Shown here one piece after another: positions 49,587 through 63,200 of a stretch of DNA of 64,000 bases. The translations under genes were made by a program, and so were the position numbers. The stretch's first letter is position 1, and every line of letters begins with the position of its first letter. A model generated the notes under the pieces. The model worked only from the letters and a program-made list of their open reading frames with translations, did no database searches and was not told the origin of the DNA. This DNA is from Brachionus manjavacas (Eukaryota > Rotifera > Eurotatoria > Ploima > Brachionidae), in assembly GCA_019054805.1 (NCBI GenBank), contig JAHQIY010000001.1, positions 9,190,501-9,254,500 of the forward strand. Direction: 5' to 3'.

Positions 49587-51260
49587 CTATGCGTAAAATT
49601 CTTTTGTCGGAGCTTTAATGTAAGCGTAATTGAACGAACCGTCATGATTAGGTGATGATGTAGATGAATCACTGCTCAAAATACTACAGCTCTTTTTCAA
49701 GCTTGTCGTATGGTTGGCGTATTTCAGCAATCTACTGTTGTTCAAAGCATTGCCATTCAAAAGTCCTGTTGTGGCTGAACTCGTCGAACCAGTGCTCAGG
49801 TTGGTATTTGGAGACACCGAAGACGAGGACATGAGTGTTACATTTTGGCCTTTAGTCTTAAAATTTCCATATATTGGCGAATTTTTTGAACTAACAACAT
49901 AAGGCGAATCATCTAGTTTGTTGCGCCTCATTCTGTAGATAATAAAAAAAAGGAGGACAAGGGCGGTGATAACACCAACCAGAAGCCCTCCGCATATCCC
50001 GGCTATCAGAGCCGGACTCTTAAGCAATTCTTTAATGGTAAGACCTATCAATGTGGTATTAAGTGGGGTTTTTATCTCTGGATGTTTGCTATCACTTATT
50101 TGAATGTCTTCTTTTTCATCTAAGAGCTCATCTGAATTCTCAAAATAATTTTCGTAATAATCGTACTCTTGGTTGTTAAACAAATCTCCTCTGTTGATGC
50201 CAAAGTTGTCATACAAGCTTGGCGTAGAAAAGGCTGCGGTGTGAGTTGAAATTGTAGATTGGGTTGTAGTAACATTTTTGGATGAAGTTGGGATAGTTTC
50301 TGTAGCCAATGGTGCCAAATTGGTTGTGTTGTAAGACACTGTAGCTATCACATTGATGATATTCAAATTGGGCATTCGATTGGTGCTGGTTGAAGTTGTC
50401 CTAACTTCAGTCACGTGACCCATAGAGTCGTCATTGTAGCTAAAGAAGTCGTCGTCGTAATAGTCTTCCAAATCGTAAAAATCATCATAGTAGTACATGT
50501 CAGTATAGTTGCCGTATTCTTCTTCTGAAAATAAATTAGTTGTTTGTACTGTGGTCGCAATAGCGGGCACTGTTGTACTAAGCCTATCGATTAAAAAATT
50601 TTCTTTGGCCTTAAATTCTTTTTCAACATTGACATCATTATTTGTGAATAGATCACGACTTTCTGAGAACAAAGTCTTCAGAATTAAATTGTCTGATATA
50701 TTTGACATTTGTGGAATTTCTGGAATATTAATTATTTGAGGAAAAGATGGCTTATTTTCGACTGGCTTAGAAGTTGAATTGACGAACAAAAAGCTTAAGA
50801 TTGAGATCGATGATTTAGTGGATGCTGTGGCCGGCGTAGACAAAGCAGTGGTAGAAACTGGTTTAGAATTGGACAATTGATAATAGTCCTCTTCTCCATT
50901 GCCTTCATAGTAGTCGTAGTCTATGCCTTTGACGCTGGTGGATGATTTATTCCGGGGTTGTATAGAATTGGCGATGGGTATGTTTGTGTCAATTTTAGGC
51001 TTTATTTTAAGCAAGTCCTGATCCTCTTCGTAGTATTCGTAGTTTTCCGGGTAGTAGTCGGTAAACTTGGTTGGGTCATAGTCTTCGTAGTATTGGTCAT
51101 AGTCATAGTAGTCGTCGAATTCATTGATCTTGGTGGAGTTGCTGTTTTTGGGCATGAATTCTGGATGCAGCAGTGATCGATCGACTTGTTTTATTTGGGA
51201 TATCGAAGCAGCGCTGATCAATTGAATCAGGCAAAATAAAAATACATTTTTTATTGTCAT
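49587..51260 (-). CDS. SDC: Syndecan-like single-pass membrane protein, 557 aa
   Basis: Cell-surface protein recognised by its transmembrane and cytoplasmic ends. The N terminus is a signal peptide (MTIKNVFLFCLIQLISA). The ectodomain (to about residue 416) is rich in Thr, Ser and Asn-x-Ser/Thr sites and has blocks of Tyr with Asp/Glu (around residues 48-78, 117-128, 255-285, 365-375). An RGD lies near residue 357. The transmembrane helix is about 417-441 with an AGICGGLLVG start, like the GxxxG of syndecans. The cytoplasmic part opens YRMRRNKLDDSPY, matching the C1 region (RMKKKDEGSY type), and ends PTKEFYA, the C2 PDZ ligand EFYA. The variable region between them is about 90 residues, much longer than usual. 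No Ser-Gly pair is found in the ectodomain, although syndecans normally carry heparan sulphate on such sites. Neurexin-type proteins share parts of the tail but not EFYA with C1. Confidence 0.85.
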   Translation of the reverse strand: MTIKNVFLFCLIQLISAASISQIKQVDRSLLHPEFMPKNSNSTKINEFDDYYDYDQYYEDYDPTKFTDYYPENYEYYEEDQDLLKIKPKIDTNIPIANSIQPRNKSSTSVKGIDYDYYEGNGEEDYYQLSNSKPVSTTALSTPATASTKSSISILSFLFVNSTSKPVENKPSFPQIINIPEIPQMSNISDNLILKTLFSESRDLFTNNDVNVEKEFKAKENFLIDRLSTTVPAIATTVQTTNLFSEEEYGNYTDMYYYDDFYDLEDYYDDDFFSYNDDSMGHVTEVRTTSTSTNRMPNLNIINVIATVSYNTTNLAPLATETIPTSSKNVTTTQSTISTHTAAFSTPSLYDNFGINRGDLFNNQEYDYYENYFENSDELLDEKEDIQISDSKHPEIKTPLNTTLIGLTIKELLKSPALIAGICGGLLVGVITALVLLFFIIYRMRRNKLDDSPYVVSSKNSPIYGNFKTKGQNVTLMSSSSVSPNTNLSTGSTSSATTGLLNGNALNNSRLLKYANHTTSLKKSCSILSSDSSTSSPNHDGSFNYAYIKAPTKEFYA

Positions 51261-54200
51261 TTTTGGTTGTTGCTGTCGAGTTCAATTTTGAATGTTTCTT
51301 ACAAATCCATCGCACAAAACACAAAAAATGTTTATGTTTATTAATTTTGTCGATATTTAATGAGGTATATCTAAAATTTTATTCTAGAAAAAAAAAATTT
51401 AGTTACAAGTGCGAATGTATGAATTGACTTATCGGAGCTCTCATACAAGGCACTATACAAAATATGCAAAATGTAAAAAGAAATTCTTAGACAGTTAATT
51501 TATGCAGTTTAGCGTTGGAATTAATTTTTTTTAACTAAAGATAAAATCTCGGACAATTAGAAAATTTGTAAAAAAATTATAAAAATAAATTATTTTGCGT
51601 CTAGCTTAAATACAATCGTATCTGTTATTGAAACGACACAATTACTTAAATTATCTAAAATTAGAAAAATAAGCTTTTTAAATTTTGGCGACCAGATAAT
51701 GTCGGTGTAGAAAATTAGCTTGGGCCTTTGAGCAATATTGACTTTTAAATTTAAATCTCGAAGAGCTCAAACAACAAAAAAATATCAATTTTAATTTCTC
51801 AAAGATTTACAATAGTCAAATCAATTGAGAACGCCCGTCTGACAATTGTTGCTTTTTAAATACTTACTTAGCCAAGCATGTAAAAACATTTGCTATAGTA
51901 AAAAAAATTAATTTAAGTAATCGATGTGATATAATACAAAAAATAAATAAATACAAAGTGTCTAGTTGAATGGTGTCAACGAGGGAATAGTAATTAAGTC
52001 TTGATTTAACAAATTTGTTAGTCTGTAGAAATCAAAAAACAATATGCTCAATTTATAGCGCTTATTCTGCTCTTGATACAATGCTCATTGTTTGTAAACA
52101 ATAAATCTTTCATTCTCATGCCTATCTCTTTGATCGTTTGTATAAATAAATGTTAAATAGTGACCGTTAGGTTCATATGATCTTGAATATATTTGAGTTC
52201 GGAAATTGTTATGCAAAAGGTGGGCTAGAATACAGAACAAAATAGAAATCGGAGTACTATTCAAATGATAAAAGATTGCGACAGAATATTAAAGACCAGA
52301 AAGGTTAGAAATTAATCAAGATGCACCGCGCGAGGCTTGAACATCGCTCAATCCACTCACAATCAATTATTTTTTATTTATAACTAAAAAACTTGTTTTT
52401 TTATCAAAATAAAAAATATTAAAATTTAATTATTTTAAATGTTTTCATTAAATAAGAGACTTTTAAAAAAAAAAAGTATTTAAAATACAATTAACAGAGT
52501 AATAATTTAATTAGTAAAAAAGGCTCATGTAAATTGATATTTCTGATACTTGAAATTTTATTTTAAAATATATCTTGGCAAAAAATTAAAAATAACGACA
52601 CCAAAAATTCATTAATGTCATTTTAATTCTAACAATATGGTAACCCTTTTACCCCACCAAGTAAGAAGAATCATTCGAATATTTCACTTTTTTTAATCGA
52701 AAACATAAGTGTTTTAGGTTAAATTTTAGAGCAATGATGTGAAGTATTGTAGAAATTCTATAAAAAACTGCCGTAAGAGTTCACCTTATTTTTGTATATT
52801 AGTAACATCCTTTCTTCTATTAACTTGGTTCGAGATAGCTAACATAATTAAAAATAAATAAAAAAGAAATATTCGAATATTTTTTGAAAACAATAAGACT
52901 AAATGGCAATTAATGATTAAATTTAATTTAATAAAGGATAAAAGATTTAAATTTGAACAATTGATATTTTTAATTTAATAAAATCTCTTCTTAAAAATAT
53001 CTTATGAGAGGAGTTAAGAAAATTTATGAAATTGTATTTGTCACAACAAAATTTGAGGTATTTTTTATTTATCTTTACATCATTTGCGGTAAAATTAATT
53101 TTTAAGCAACCTTCATATGTTAACATTAATATATTCTTGTAAATTAATATAAACAAATGAAGGCAAATCGTTTTAAGTCTTTTCTAATTGAGCCTAAAAA
53201 AATTAAATTTTTATTTAAATAAAATACAATCTAGAATTATTTTCTTTAATTAATTCGTCGTTTTTAAGATTGAATTTAAAAAAATACAAATATTTGAATC
53301 TAGATACTACCAAGAAAAATCCACTCATAAAAAGTAAAAATAAATTCAATATTTTAATTAATCATTTATTTTAAAGCTAAACTATTCCTTGTTTTAACTT
53401 GTTGGTGCTAGTGTGGTTAATCGTCGCACAAAAACGCTCGGTTGAATTAAAATTTTTAATTCATTTTTATAATTTCAAAACTAGAATTCTAAATTTTAAA
53501 TATTTTCTTAATTTTATCACAAGATTTTAGTATTTTTAGCGGGCTTTATATAAAAGCCTTATGATTCTTTTTAAAAAAAAAAGAGGACAGCGGGCTTTAG
53601 CAATTGTTTTATGCTAAATTAGCTTGTTAACAATTTAATTTAAAATTTAGCTTCAAACCATAAAATTATGCAGTTGTTTTGATTTAAGTGATATAATCTA
53701 TTAAGCGATTTGCATTTAATAATTGTCCAAGCATGTATAACAATCGGTTTTATATATCCCGCGGATTTAGACAAATTTAACACCATTGCTCTCAAATAAC
53801 TAAATCCAACCACTCGAAAAAAAAAATTATAGCGATACATCTACAGAATTCTTATTAGATTTCTCAAACAACAACAAAAATCTATTTTTAAAAATAACAT
53901 CTCTTATTTATTTGAAAATTATTAACCTATTTTTAATAAATTTTTCCCTTTCTCAACTCAAATTCACACGGATTATAATTTTTTTTAATTAGAACTCTTT
54001 ATTCAAACATTTGATATTTAATTTTTAAATTAAAAACAAATAAATTATTTAGCTAATTTATTTAAACAGTTATTTAAATTTTAGGCGAAAATTAAAGAAA
54101 TGTTGAAAAATGTTTCTTATGGATTATTTTTGAACCCTCAATATTCGATTAAAACAAAAATAGTCTATTACTTGAAAAATTATCTAAGTAAAATTATGTT

Positions 54201-56219
54201 CATTTATGTAGAATTAATTCAAACTGATTTATCGTATTTGGGATTTTTTTTTTCTCTTTTTGTTTTTAGGTTCAAAATTTAATCATGAAAAAAATGAAAG
54301 GAAGAAAAAAATAATTTAAATTATATAGAACACAAAAATTAACCGAAAAAAACATTGTTTTCAAATCTAACTTGGAATTAATTAAATAAAATATCGATTA
54401 ATAATTTGATTTTAACTTGAGCCATGAAAAGATAAAAGATTGTCGTGAAATATACAAAAAAGGATTAATTTAATATTTGATGAATAATTTTTATCGGCCA
54501 CTAAAAGAAAACAAATGAATAATTTTAGAAATCGATTTATTTCATAAGCAATCATTTTGTTTGATTATTTTATTCTTTTGATTAATATTTGTTGACTCGA
54601 TCTTTCTAATATTTTTCATGACAAATATACCTTCTGAGGACATATTACTTTTTATTTAAAAAAGAAAAAAGAAGCCATTAATACGACACCTTGGAAAAAA
54701 ACTAATTTACATAAAATTGAAAATGATTTATTTGGTAATTATTTCTATATCTAAATAGCTCGTTTTGCCTTGGATTCTGTAACTAAGCTAAAAAGAAGTT
54801 ACTTGATTAATTAACCTTAAGCTTTTAACTCCAAGCAATAATCAATATACAAAAAATTATTTTGTATTTTTTTTTAAATATAAAAAATGAGCCCCTAAAT
54901 CTTTAGAAAAAAAATGATATTATGCAAAATATTGAGAAAAATAATGTGAAATAAATTTTGGCAAAGGCGATGATTCAACAGATATTTTCGATAGTAAAAA
55001 AATTGGATTAGAATGGAATCATAAGCTGAGATAACAAGTCGAACGCATATGGTATACTTCTAACTGTCAGTTTATTTATTCGCAGTGCCATTTAATTTGT
55101 CTTAATTCGCAAATTCCACCTAGTAGCTCATTCGCATTGTGTTTTTAGCATGATTGATCAAATAAAATTTAGACACTATTATCAAAAGCATGGTATGCAA
55201 AATTAGCTAAATCAGTGTATCTAATTTAATTAAATTTTTGCTGGCCTAATTTAGAATGAAAAACTAACTTGGAATCAAGACGCCTGATATGTGCATCTGA
55301 AAAATCTAATTCGATTAGATTTGAACGCAAAGACGTAATTCAAAACATAAGAGCTGGACTGAAGCGGTCTGATAAGATATACAATGCGTACCAAATTAGT
55401 TTATTGATTCATCAAGTAGAAATTTGGCATGAATTTGTAATTAGTTTCACGATGCATCGAGCCAAATTTATGTTTGATATTAAAACGGTATTAAACTTAA
55501 TTATATTGGTTTTTCTATTTAGAATCATGCATCGGGGGCCTCGGCGATCAATATCAAACCAGACAGACATTAGCCAAAAAATCAATTGTTTTAAATATAA
55601 AACATAAAACTAAGGCAAAAAGAGCGACTCGGAGAGAAAGAATAAATGAATAAAAATGTCAATCGATTCAAATAAATACAAACAAAATTCGATTCAATTC
55701 AATTCATTTTGTAGCCCCGGAACGACCCACTCACATACAAAAAATTAATTAATATCTCAGCTTTATTTTTGTATGCGACTTTCGAATGACTCGAAACGAG
55801 TTTGTTCTCGATTCGAAGCCATCAAATTATTTCTCGCTAACCCTTATGAAAGAAGAAATCTCAGAACTGAACAATTGAGTCTTAATTACTCTTTAACATT
55901 AAATCTATTAAACATTGATTGACACCACTGCCATTCACCCAAAAGACTTTTTGTTTTGTTTTTCATTTATTCTAATTCTAATTTAAATCTAAAAAAAAAA
56001 TTAAAAAATTACAAACCTTGGACAATTTGATCAAAACTAGAAAATAAAGTATTCAAATAAATGTTGAGTCTAGCTCTGTTCAAACGGGAATTGTAAATGG
56101 AAAATTTTGTTGTTTACTGTTTATTTCAACACTCAGCAAAATTGAGAACATTTCAACAAATTTAAATTTTGTCTATTAAATTTTTTCGGTCTATTAATTC
56201 AAATTAATCAAGTAATATG
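51261..56219. other. 5-kb gene-poor interval upstream of the syndecan gene
   Basis: No gene is supported. Open frames of 60-110 codons (for example 55269-55607) have amino-acid content like translated AT-rich DNA and no splice context. No tRNA gene, inverted repeat or retrotransposon motif was recognised. Confidence 0.4.
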
Positions 56220-57255
56220 GTTTTACTGGTATGATCTCCTCGAGAGGAAACAAAGAGTTAGTTTGGGTTCATCCAAGTCTAAATGGTTGGATGTAAGCAT
56301 CTGAGAACCTCAAGGTTCAGTATTGGGACCTCTTTTTTTTTCAATATTTATAAATGATCTCTCGACTCGCTTAGCTAATAAATGTGAGAAATATGCCGAT
56401 GATACTAAACTTTTGCCTGTAATTAAGAGTTCACAAGAGAATCTTGTACTTCAAAAAGATATGGATTTTATTTCTGGCTGGTCACTTACTTGTCTTAGGA
56501 TTTAAATATCGAAAAATGCGATGTAATGCATGCTGGCTCAAAAAATCCTTTGTTTAATTATACAATTTTTAGGAAATACAAATTGTTATCGATTACTTTA
56601 TTATTTTAAAATAATCAATAATAATTTGTCTATGCCGGGTTGTCCGAACTGAAGCATAAAATATTGCACCAGTCGTTGAAATCGTACTTTGGGTATGAAT
56701 GCTAAAAGTTTCAGGAATCTAAACATTGATACATTGAAAACGCTTTACTCATCACTGGTTTGACCTCATCTAGACTTTGCCATAAGTTCATGGTGTCCAT
56801 TTCTTGTAAAAGACATTTCTGCAATCGAGAAGGTCCAAAGAAGAGCGACAAGAATAATCCCTTCACTTCGAAAATATGACTACTCAAAAAGACTGAAATT
56901 TTTAATTTAACTAATCTCAAAATAAGTTGGATGAGACGGGGCTTAATCCAACTTTTTTTTTTTTTTTTAATATTTTGAAAATGCTTTAAATTTTTCTCCA
57001 AATCAGCCTTACAACTTAAAAAGTCACATCAAATGTGCTGTTAAAGAAGACGTGAAAAGCTAAATGCAACGATATCATTTCTTAATAAATCGAGTAGTTT
57101 ATATTTGGAATAGTCTACCTCAGTATATCGTCAATTAACAACTTCAAAATTAACCTGGACAAATGGCTAAAGAAACAGTCTAATTTACTGCCATAGCTTC
57201 GAAGAAGCTTAACCCGAAAGGGTCGCAGTATTTTACTACTACTACTACTACTAAG
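56220..57255 (+). mobile_element. CR1-like retrotransposon 3' part, decayed, with ACT-repeat tail
   Basis: Several frames together read the same order as 22199-23500: [46 protein letters not shown] (YADD box), [27 protein letters not shown], then a rearranged stretch, LYSSLV and PHLDFAISSW around a stop, EKVQRRATRIIPSLRKYDY and finally WNSLPQYIV. It has many stops and shifts, and an inserted AT-rich segment at 56570-56690. The 3' end GGGTCGCAGTATTTT followed by about seven ACT units closes at 57255, the same kind of end as the copy at 11384. Confidence 0.8.
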
Positions 57256-60200
57256 GTTTAAAATTTAATTCTCCTAATTTAATAAACTTTTGCCTAATCT
57301 AAATATTTACTCTGAAATTTAAATTAATAAACTATCGACTCTATTTAAAATAAACTCTCTATCAAATCTGAAGCAAATCACTGAAAGACTTGAAAAAAAT
57401 TAACTGAACCAAATTAGCCAAGTACATAATAATGGCGTTTTTTTCCTATGAGTTTAGAATAATCATTTTTTACACACTATTTTGTTTTTATTAAAATAAA
57501 CGAAAAAAGGTCAACAACAAATTTTTTTTTTGAATAGTTTTTTTTCTATATAATTTTGAAATTTATCAAATTACTTGTAATTGTGGACGCTTTTAAAGAA
57601 TATTTTATGAATTAAAAAAAAACTTAATTTTTAAGTATTTGGAACAAGAATACTACAAAAAAAGAAAATATAACTAAAAAGTATGAAGATTTCTTGTATA
57701 ATTTTAGTATCACATCGAAACTTCCGAAATAGAAAAAATTGAAAATTACTTTATTCATAATTGCTCTCCTAAAATAAACAAGAAAAATTAAATTAAATTG
57801 TATATTAGATCCTAGTAATTAATGTTTAAATTAAATATAGTAATTTAATCGAGACATTGATATTAATGTTTAATTTCATGAAAAAGATAGAATGATAATT
57901 AAATTTTGACAGTCTGGACCGGGTTGTCTGAAATGAGCTGAAGTATCATATTATGTGTCATATGAGCAAAAAAAACTGCACTAAGAATGATTAACTATTT
58001 TATTTATCTACAAGTAGTCTGGTCACAAAAATATTTTTTAAAAATTAAAATTTAGATTCTAAATGCACATGATTAAAAAAAATAGGAGACTTTTATTATT
58101 GACAAAGAGTGCGTATGTGCTATTTTGGAGGCTTAAAAAAATTTTCGTTTCGAGTTTTAGTGTTAAATCCTTTAAATTTTGATATAACAAAAATTACAAA
58201 AATCATAAATACTCAGTTTTTTATTTAAAAAAAGATTAACGCACTATTTTGTTTTGATCATTTAACATTTTAGATGAACTTTTATCTTAAGTGTTTGTAA
58301 ACAATACAAAATTGATGCTCGATTGAGTGCAAGTTTTGGCTCGTTGGCTTCTATCAGAAATTTGACCAATCTGTAAAAAAATTTTGTATATTATTCTATT
58401 CAGCTTGAACAGCCCTAATGAGAAAATAATGATTTTTAATTTAATTTAATCTTCAACAGAATTATTTTTCAAATGACTTCAAAGTGTTTCTGAACTTGAG
58501 CACTTAAAGCAGCCTTGTAATCTGACCGCCTTAACTGCTTTTTAATTTAAGATAATTGTCTGGCCAAGTCAAGCTTTAATAACTGAATCCATAATCTAAT
58601 AACCCAAATCTTTTGAGAAACTTGAGCACTACACCAAGCTTATCGATTAAAATTCTAATCTTAAATGATGGAAATCTGAGTCAAACCATCAAAAATCATA
58701 ATTTGTTCTTTGAACTCTTTTTTTCAAGTCGTTCAAATAATTAAATCATTAAAAATACTTAAACTAGAACTTTGAAATAAAATGATTTTATTTAGCTAGC
58801 AATTAGTAGATATATCAAAAAAAATAAAAAATTTATCTTATTGTTGGTCAATAAAAGATTATTTTTGATATCTCGCCTAAAAAACATTGGGTGTTTAAAC
58901 CACTATTAACAAAACACAGATTGTTGTTTGATTATGTCTTAATATTTAAATATAATATTTAAAAAAGTATCTTGTTTAAATGCTTTTGAATGATTTTATT
59001 TTCCAGAATTCATAATACTCTTGTAAATACAGCATGAATCATAAATGAGACTCGATTTGTTTTTCATTCTTCCTTTTTGACTAAATCGATTTGCTGAAAT
59101 AACTAAAATCCTTGAAGAAAAAAAATTTATTACAAAATATTATGCAACAAAAAAATTACGTCAGCAAAAAAAAAATTTAGTTAAAAATTATTTTTTTTAG
59201 GCTTAAAATTTTGTGTTTAACTATTACCGTATTGGCACCAATATCTTTCGAAAATTTTGCCTAATTAAAAGTGACTGACTCGTGGTCATCCACCGGTCAG
59301 CGAAAAATTAAAAAATAAATAAACTAAAGAATATTTATTTTAGATTTTAAGACTTGGACAAGTTAGTATGATAAATTGGTACCTTATTATTTGTGCCATA
59401 ACTTCGAAAATTGTTTCCCCTATGATTAACTAAAACATAAATCAATTTTCTTTATAAATAGAGCAAAATAATTGGCAAAATATAATTAAAACGTAGTGAA
59501 GCTGAGAAAATTTCTACTATGAATATAAAAAAAGTATTTTCCTACATGCAGCTATGATTATATTTTAGGAATTATTAGGCTTAAATGATTTACTTACCAA
59601 CTGAAGATCTCCACCACTTTTGCGATGCGTTCAGTTAATTAAATTGTAATCCAAAACTTAATCAAAATTTGTTAGAATTAAAACTAGAGATTATCCTGGC
59701 TAGGATCAATAGTTTTACGCAATTCTTCAAATATTTCAGCCAAGAAAAACATGTGGTTTTAAAAGTGTTGCGCATGAACTAAATGTAATTGTTGAAAGAT
59801 ACTTAAATGACCCGAGGGAAGCTCTTATCATCAGATATCAAGATAAAATCTATTCCTGATTCTCGGAATTCAACGCTTAAAGGAATTTATCTTATTATTA
59901 ATAGCATTCTCCATTAAGACCATATCTCTCGGGAAAGAAAATAAATACATTTAAAAAATGTTTATAAACACAAGCGTGCTTGGTATTTCTTTTGTGGTCA
60001 TTAAAAACCTGTTCTACTTTTCACTATTTTTATCATTAAATAAACAATTTATTTTTATAAGTTAAAATCTTTGGTCATGTTTACATTAACACCAAGCTTA
60101 TTAATTACACACACACACTCAGTTGGCCTACTATTGAAAATTTTGTTTGCCAAAAAAGTTTGTTTTTAGCCAACCTTGATAAGTTTATTAATATTTTTTG

Positions 60201-63200
60201 GCAAACTTGGACAATAAAAATTTTACGCTGTCTTCTGAATAATTTTAGTAAAAAAATATAAACTAGCTTTTGATCTAGACACTAAGATGCCTTAGATGTT
60301 TATGGTTTGTTTTAAAATCTAGCTTATCATTCATTAGTGAACAAACAAAACCCCGAGATATACTTCGTACTAAATTTTAAACAAATTTAGGGCTTTGTTA
60401 GATAAATGAGAGAGTAAAACCTATTGATTGATTATTGGTGAAAGGGCTCGCTATGCTCCAGGCGAGCTTATCTCAAGTGCTCAATTAGTCTTATTCCTGT
60501 TGGTCGTCTAGGTATTAATTACAAAATCAAATGTTGAAATATTTGATTTATTATTTAAATTTAGCTTTTGTCTAATAATAAACTGGTCGCTTGATTTTGA
60601 TTTTTTATAACAGCAGCAATTCAACACCCGTAGATCTTGATGGAATTTATGATACAAAAATATTTAGATTTGCATCAGTTTTATCGATTTAAATGAAATT
60701 TGTTAGCAAAAATTGATGGACGTATCCTGATTTTTTTGTAAAAATAAACAATAAATATGATAAATAAGAATTTTATGAACACAAATGTGCGAACAACTGG
60801 GAATAATTTTATTTTAAGAATTGCTAAAAAAAATCGTATTAATCAATTTTAAATTTTAATGACGAGAATTTCTCAACTAGTACCATGATAATTTTCCCAG
60901 ACCTTTTCTAATCCCTTAGCACAAATAATCAGTTTCTAATCAATAAAATTTGAATGATAGCTTTATCAGCTTGATATTCGAAAATTTAGCCTCCTTAAAA
61001 TTTCTAGCCCCGAAGATAAATGAAGATTTTGAATAAAAGAATAATTTTTTCTTGCATGTCTTTTAAAAGCTTTGTCAATTGAAGCCAATTGATACGAATT
61101 GTTTTTACCTCTCGCCAAAAACAATTTGTTCTTGACAAAACTTAATATATATATAACAGAAAAACTCGCTGGATTATGGAATAATTTATCAATTTAGCTT
61201 TTTATATGCTACAAGCCAAGTGTAAATAAAGTGTTCAAAAAATATGGGACAATTTCCGTATTTTTAGAAAATCGAAATAAATTTTTCAATCTTTTTAATC
61301 TCTCTCTAGATTCTTTTTGATTTTTTTGTTTAATAAAACAAAAAAAAAATTATAGAAAAGGACAATCTTCAAAAAATATTTGCTCAATTTTGAATGCTCC
61401 CAAATTCACTGCTACAAAAATTTGAAATTTAAATTTTACTAGTAGTTAAAATGCAATTAACACTTTATTTTATGACAATTGCTTTTGAAACTTTTTAATA
61501 AACCTTGGAATAATAGATACCAAAAAGAGGATAGTGCTAAATATCCAATTTTATTTTATTCACAAACGTTTTACTGAATAAATTATAAATCTTAATAAAA
61601 TATTTATTTTGGTTTAATTAGCTTCGAATTTGAAAATATTGGACTGCAAAAAATTTAATCGCTTTAAAATAAAAGTTGAAAAAAAAAGTTTATCAATGTC
61701 AGTACAATTTCATATTAAGTCACCAAATTAAAAAAAAATAATTAAAGAGCCAGATAATTATGTTATATTTAAATTAGAGTTTTTGAAACAGTTTTATCAC
61801 GTTCCTTCACTTAATCTAAAAATATGCTAGAATTTCTTTTATAAGTTTTGATCCACATAGATAGCATATTTATTTTTTATAAATTATTAATGAATATGCA
61901 TTAATTTAAAATTAAGTAATTTTTGTTATCTAAATAAAAATAAAATATCTTTGTACAATGAACTTTATAAATGATTTTAAAAAGCCAAAAAAATGCCTAA
62001 GCGGCAATATCATTTCTGCCACTGCAAATCTTTACAACTAAAAATTATAAAAGAACAAAAAGGCCAAAAAATTAAAATATCTTCTGTTATATAATGAATC
62101 TTTATAAATATTTAAATTAATTACCAAAATCACTAAAATCAGCATTAGAAATCAGGTTAGGATGAGCCTTATTTCCAATAAACTTGAGATTTTTTTGACA
62201 ACTACATTAAAATTTTTAAATTTTTATGAAGGTATTTCGACGATTTTTAACTCTTTTGAATAGATGAACTAAATTTCTTATGACTTCTAATGCTCAAGTG
62301 CTCCAAATTAGGCTTCATAAGACTTGCCGAAGTCTTAGGGAAAACGAGAGCAATTTTTTCTACCTCGCCGTCAATACAAAAATTAGACCAACATTAAAAT
62401 TTAACACCAGAAATAATTAAAACATTTGAAACATAAATACTTTAAGAAAGTTCAAGTGTTCAATGCATATCAATCAAAATAGCTTGGTTTTATGATTAAC
62501 TTTATTGACCATGAGACAAGCATAATGAAATTTTTAAGCTTTGAATTTCAAAGGAATTTTTAAAAAAATTAAAAAAACATTCTTTATTGTCGATTAAGAC
62601 CAATTATCTTAGATCGAAATATTTGATTACATTTTTTTGACAAATTTCCGATATCTTATTTTAAAAAAATCTCACGTTCCATTTTTAATGATTACTTAAT
62701 TTTAACTGTATCTTATGAAATCGATTTTTATCTATTTCATGCTGTTTTTTCATAATTTATAAAAATACCTTTGTTTATCTAAACTAAAATATTCATTTCA
62801 TAATTTAAAAAAATTCTGAGAAATTTTAAACCTGATTTTTAAAAAAATATAACTTTTTAGTTCATTTTAAGTATCAAATTTTTGGCTAGAACTCAAAATT
62901 TATAAAAACTAATTAAAATATATTCTAATGAAGCCGTTAAAATTTAAATTTCTAAAATTTTGATCTAGAACATTAATTCAGTCTTGTCTATATGCCCAAT
63001 ACTTTGAGTTTAGTGAGCAGTAAATAATTTTTAATTTTTACCAGTAGACTAAATTAAGACCTAAAAAATTCTAAAAAAAATTGTAATAATGTTCTCAACT
63101 ACCTGAAGCGGCTGACTTTATTATTTTAAAATAAATAAATATTTTAATCTAATTTCTTGATTTTAAGAAATTGTATGAATCGTTAGAAAGAAATGAAAAA

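Noticed and set aside
52320..52370. tRNA-like T-arm (GCGATGTTCAAGCC on the minus strand)
   Set aside because: Only a T-arm-like hairpin is present; no A box, acceptor stem or anticodon arm could be placed.
55269..55607. 112-codon open frame on the plus strand
   Set aside because: No family motif, no neighbouring exons, and residue content typical of translated AT-rich DNA.
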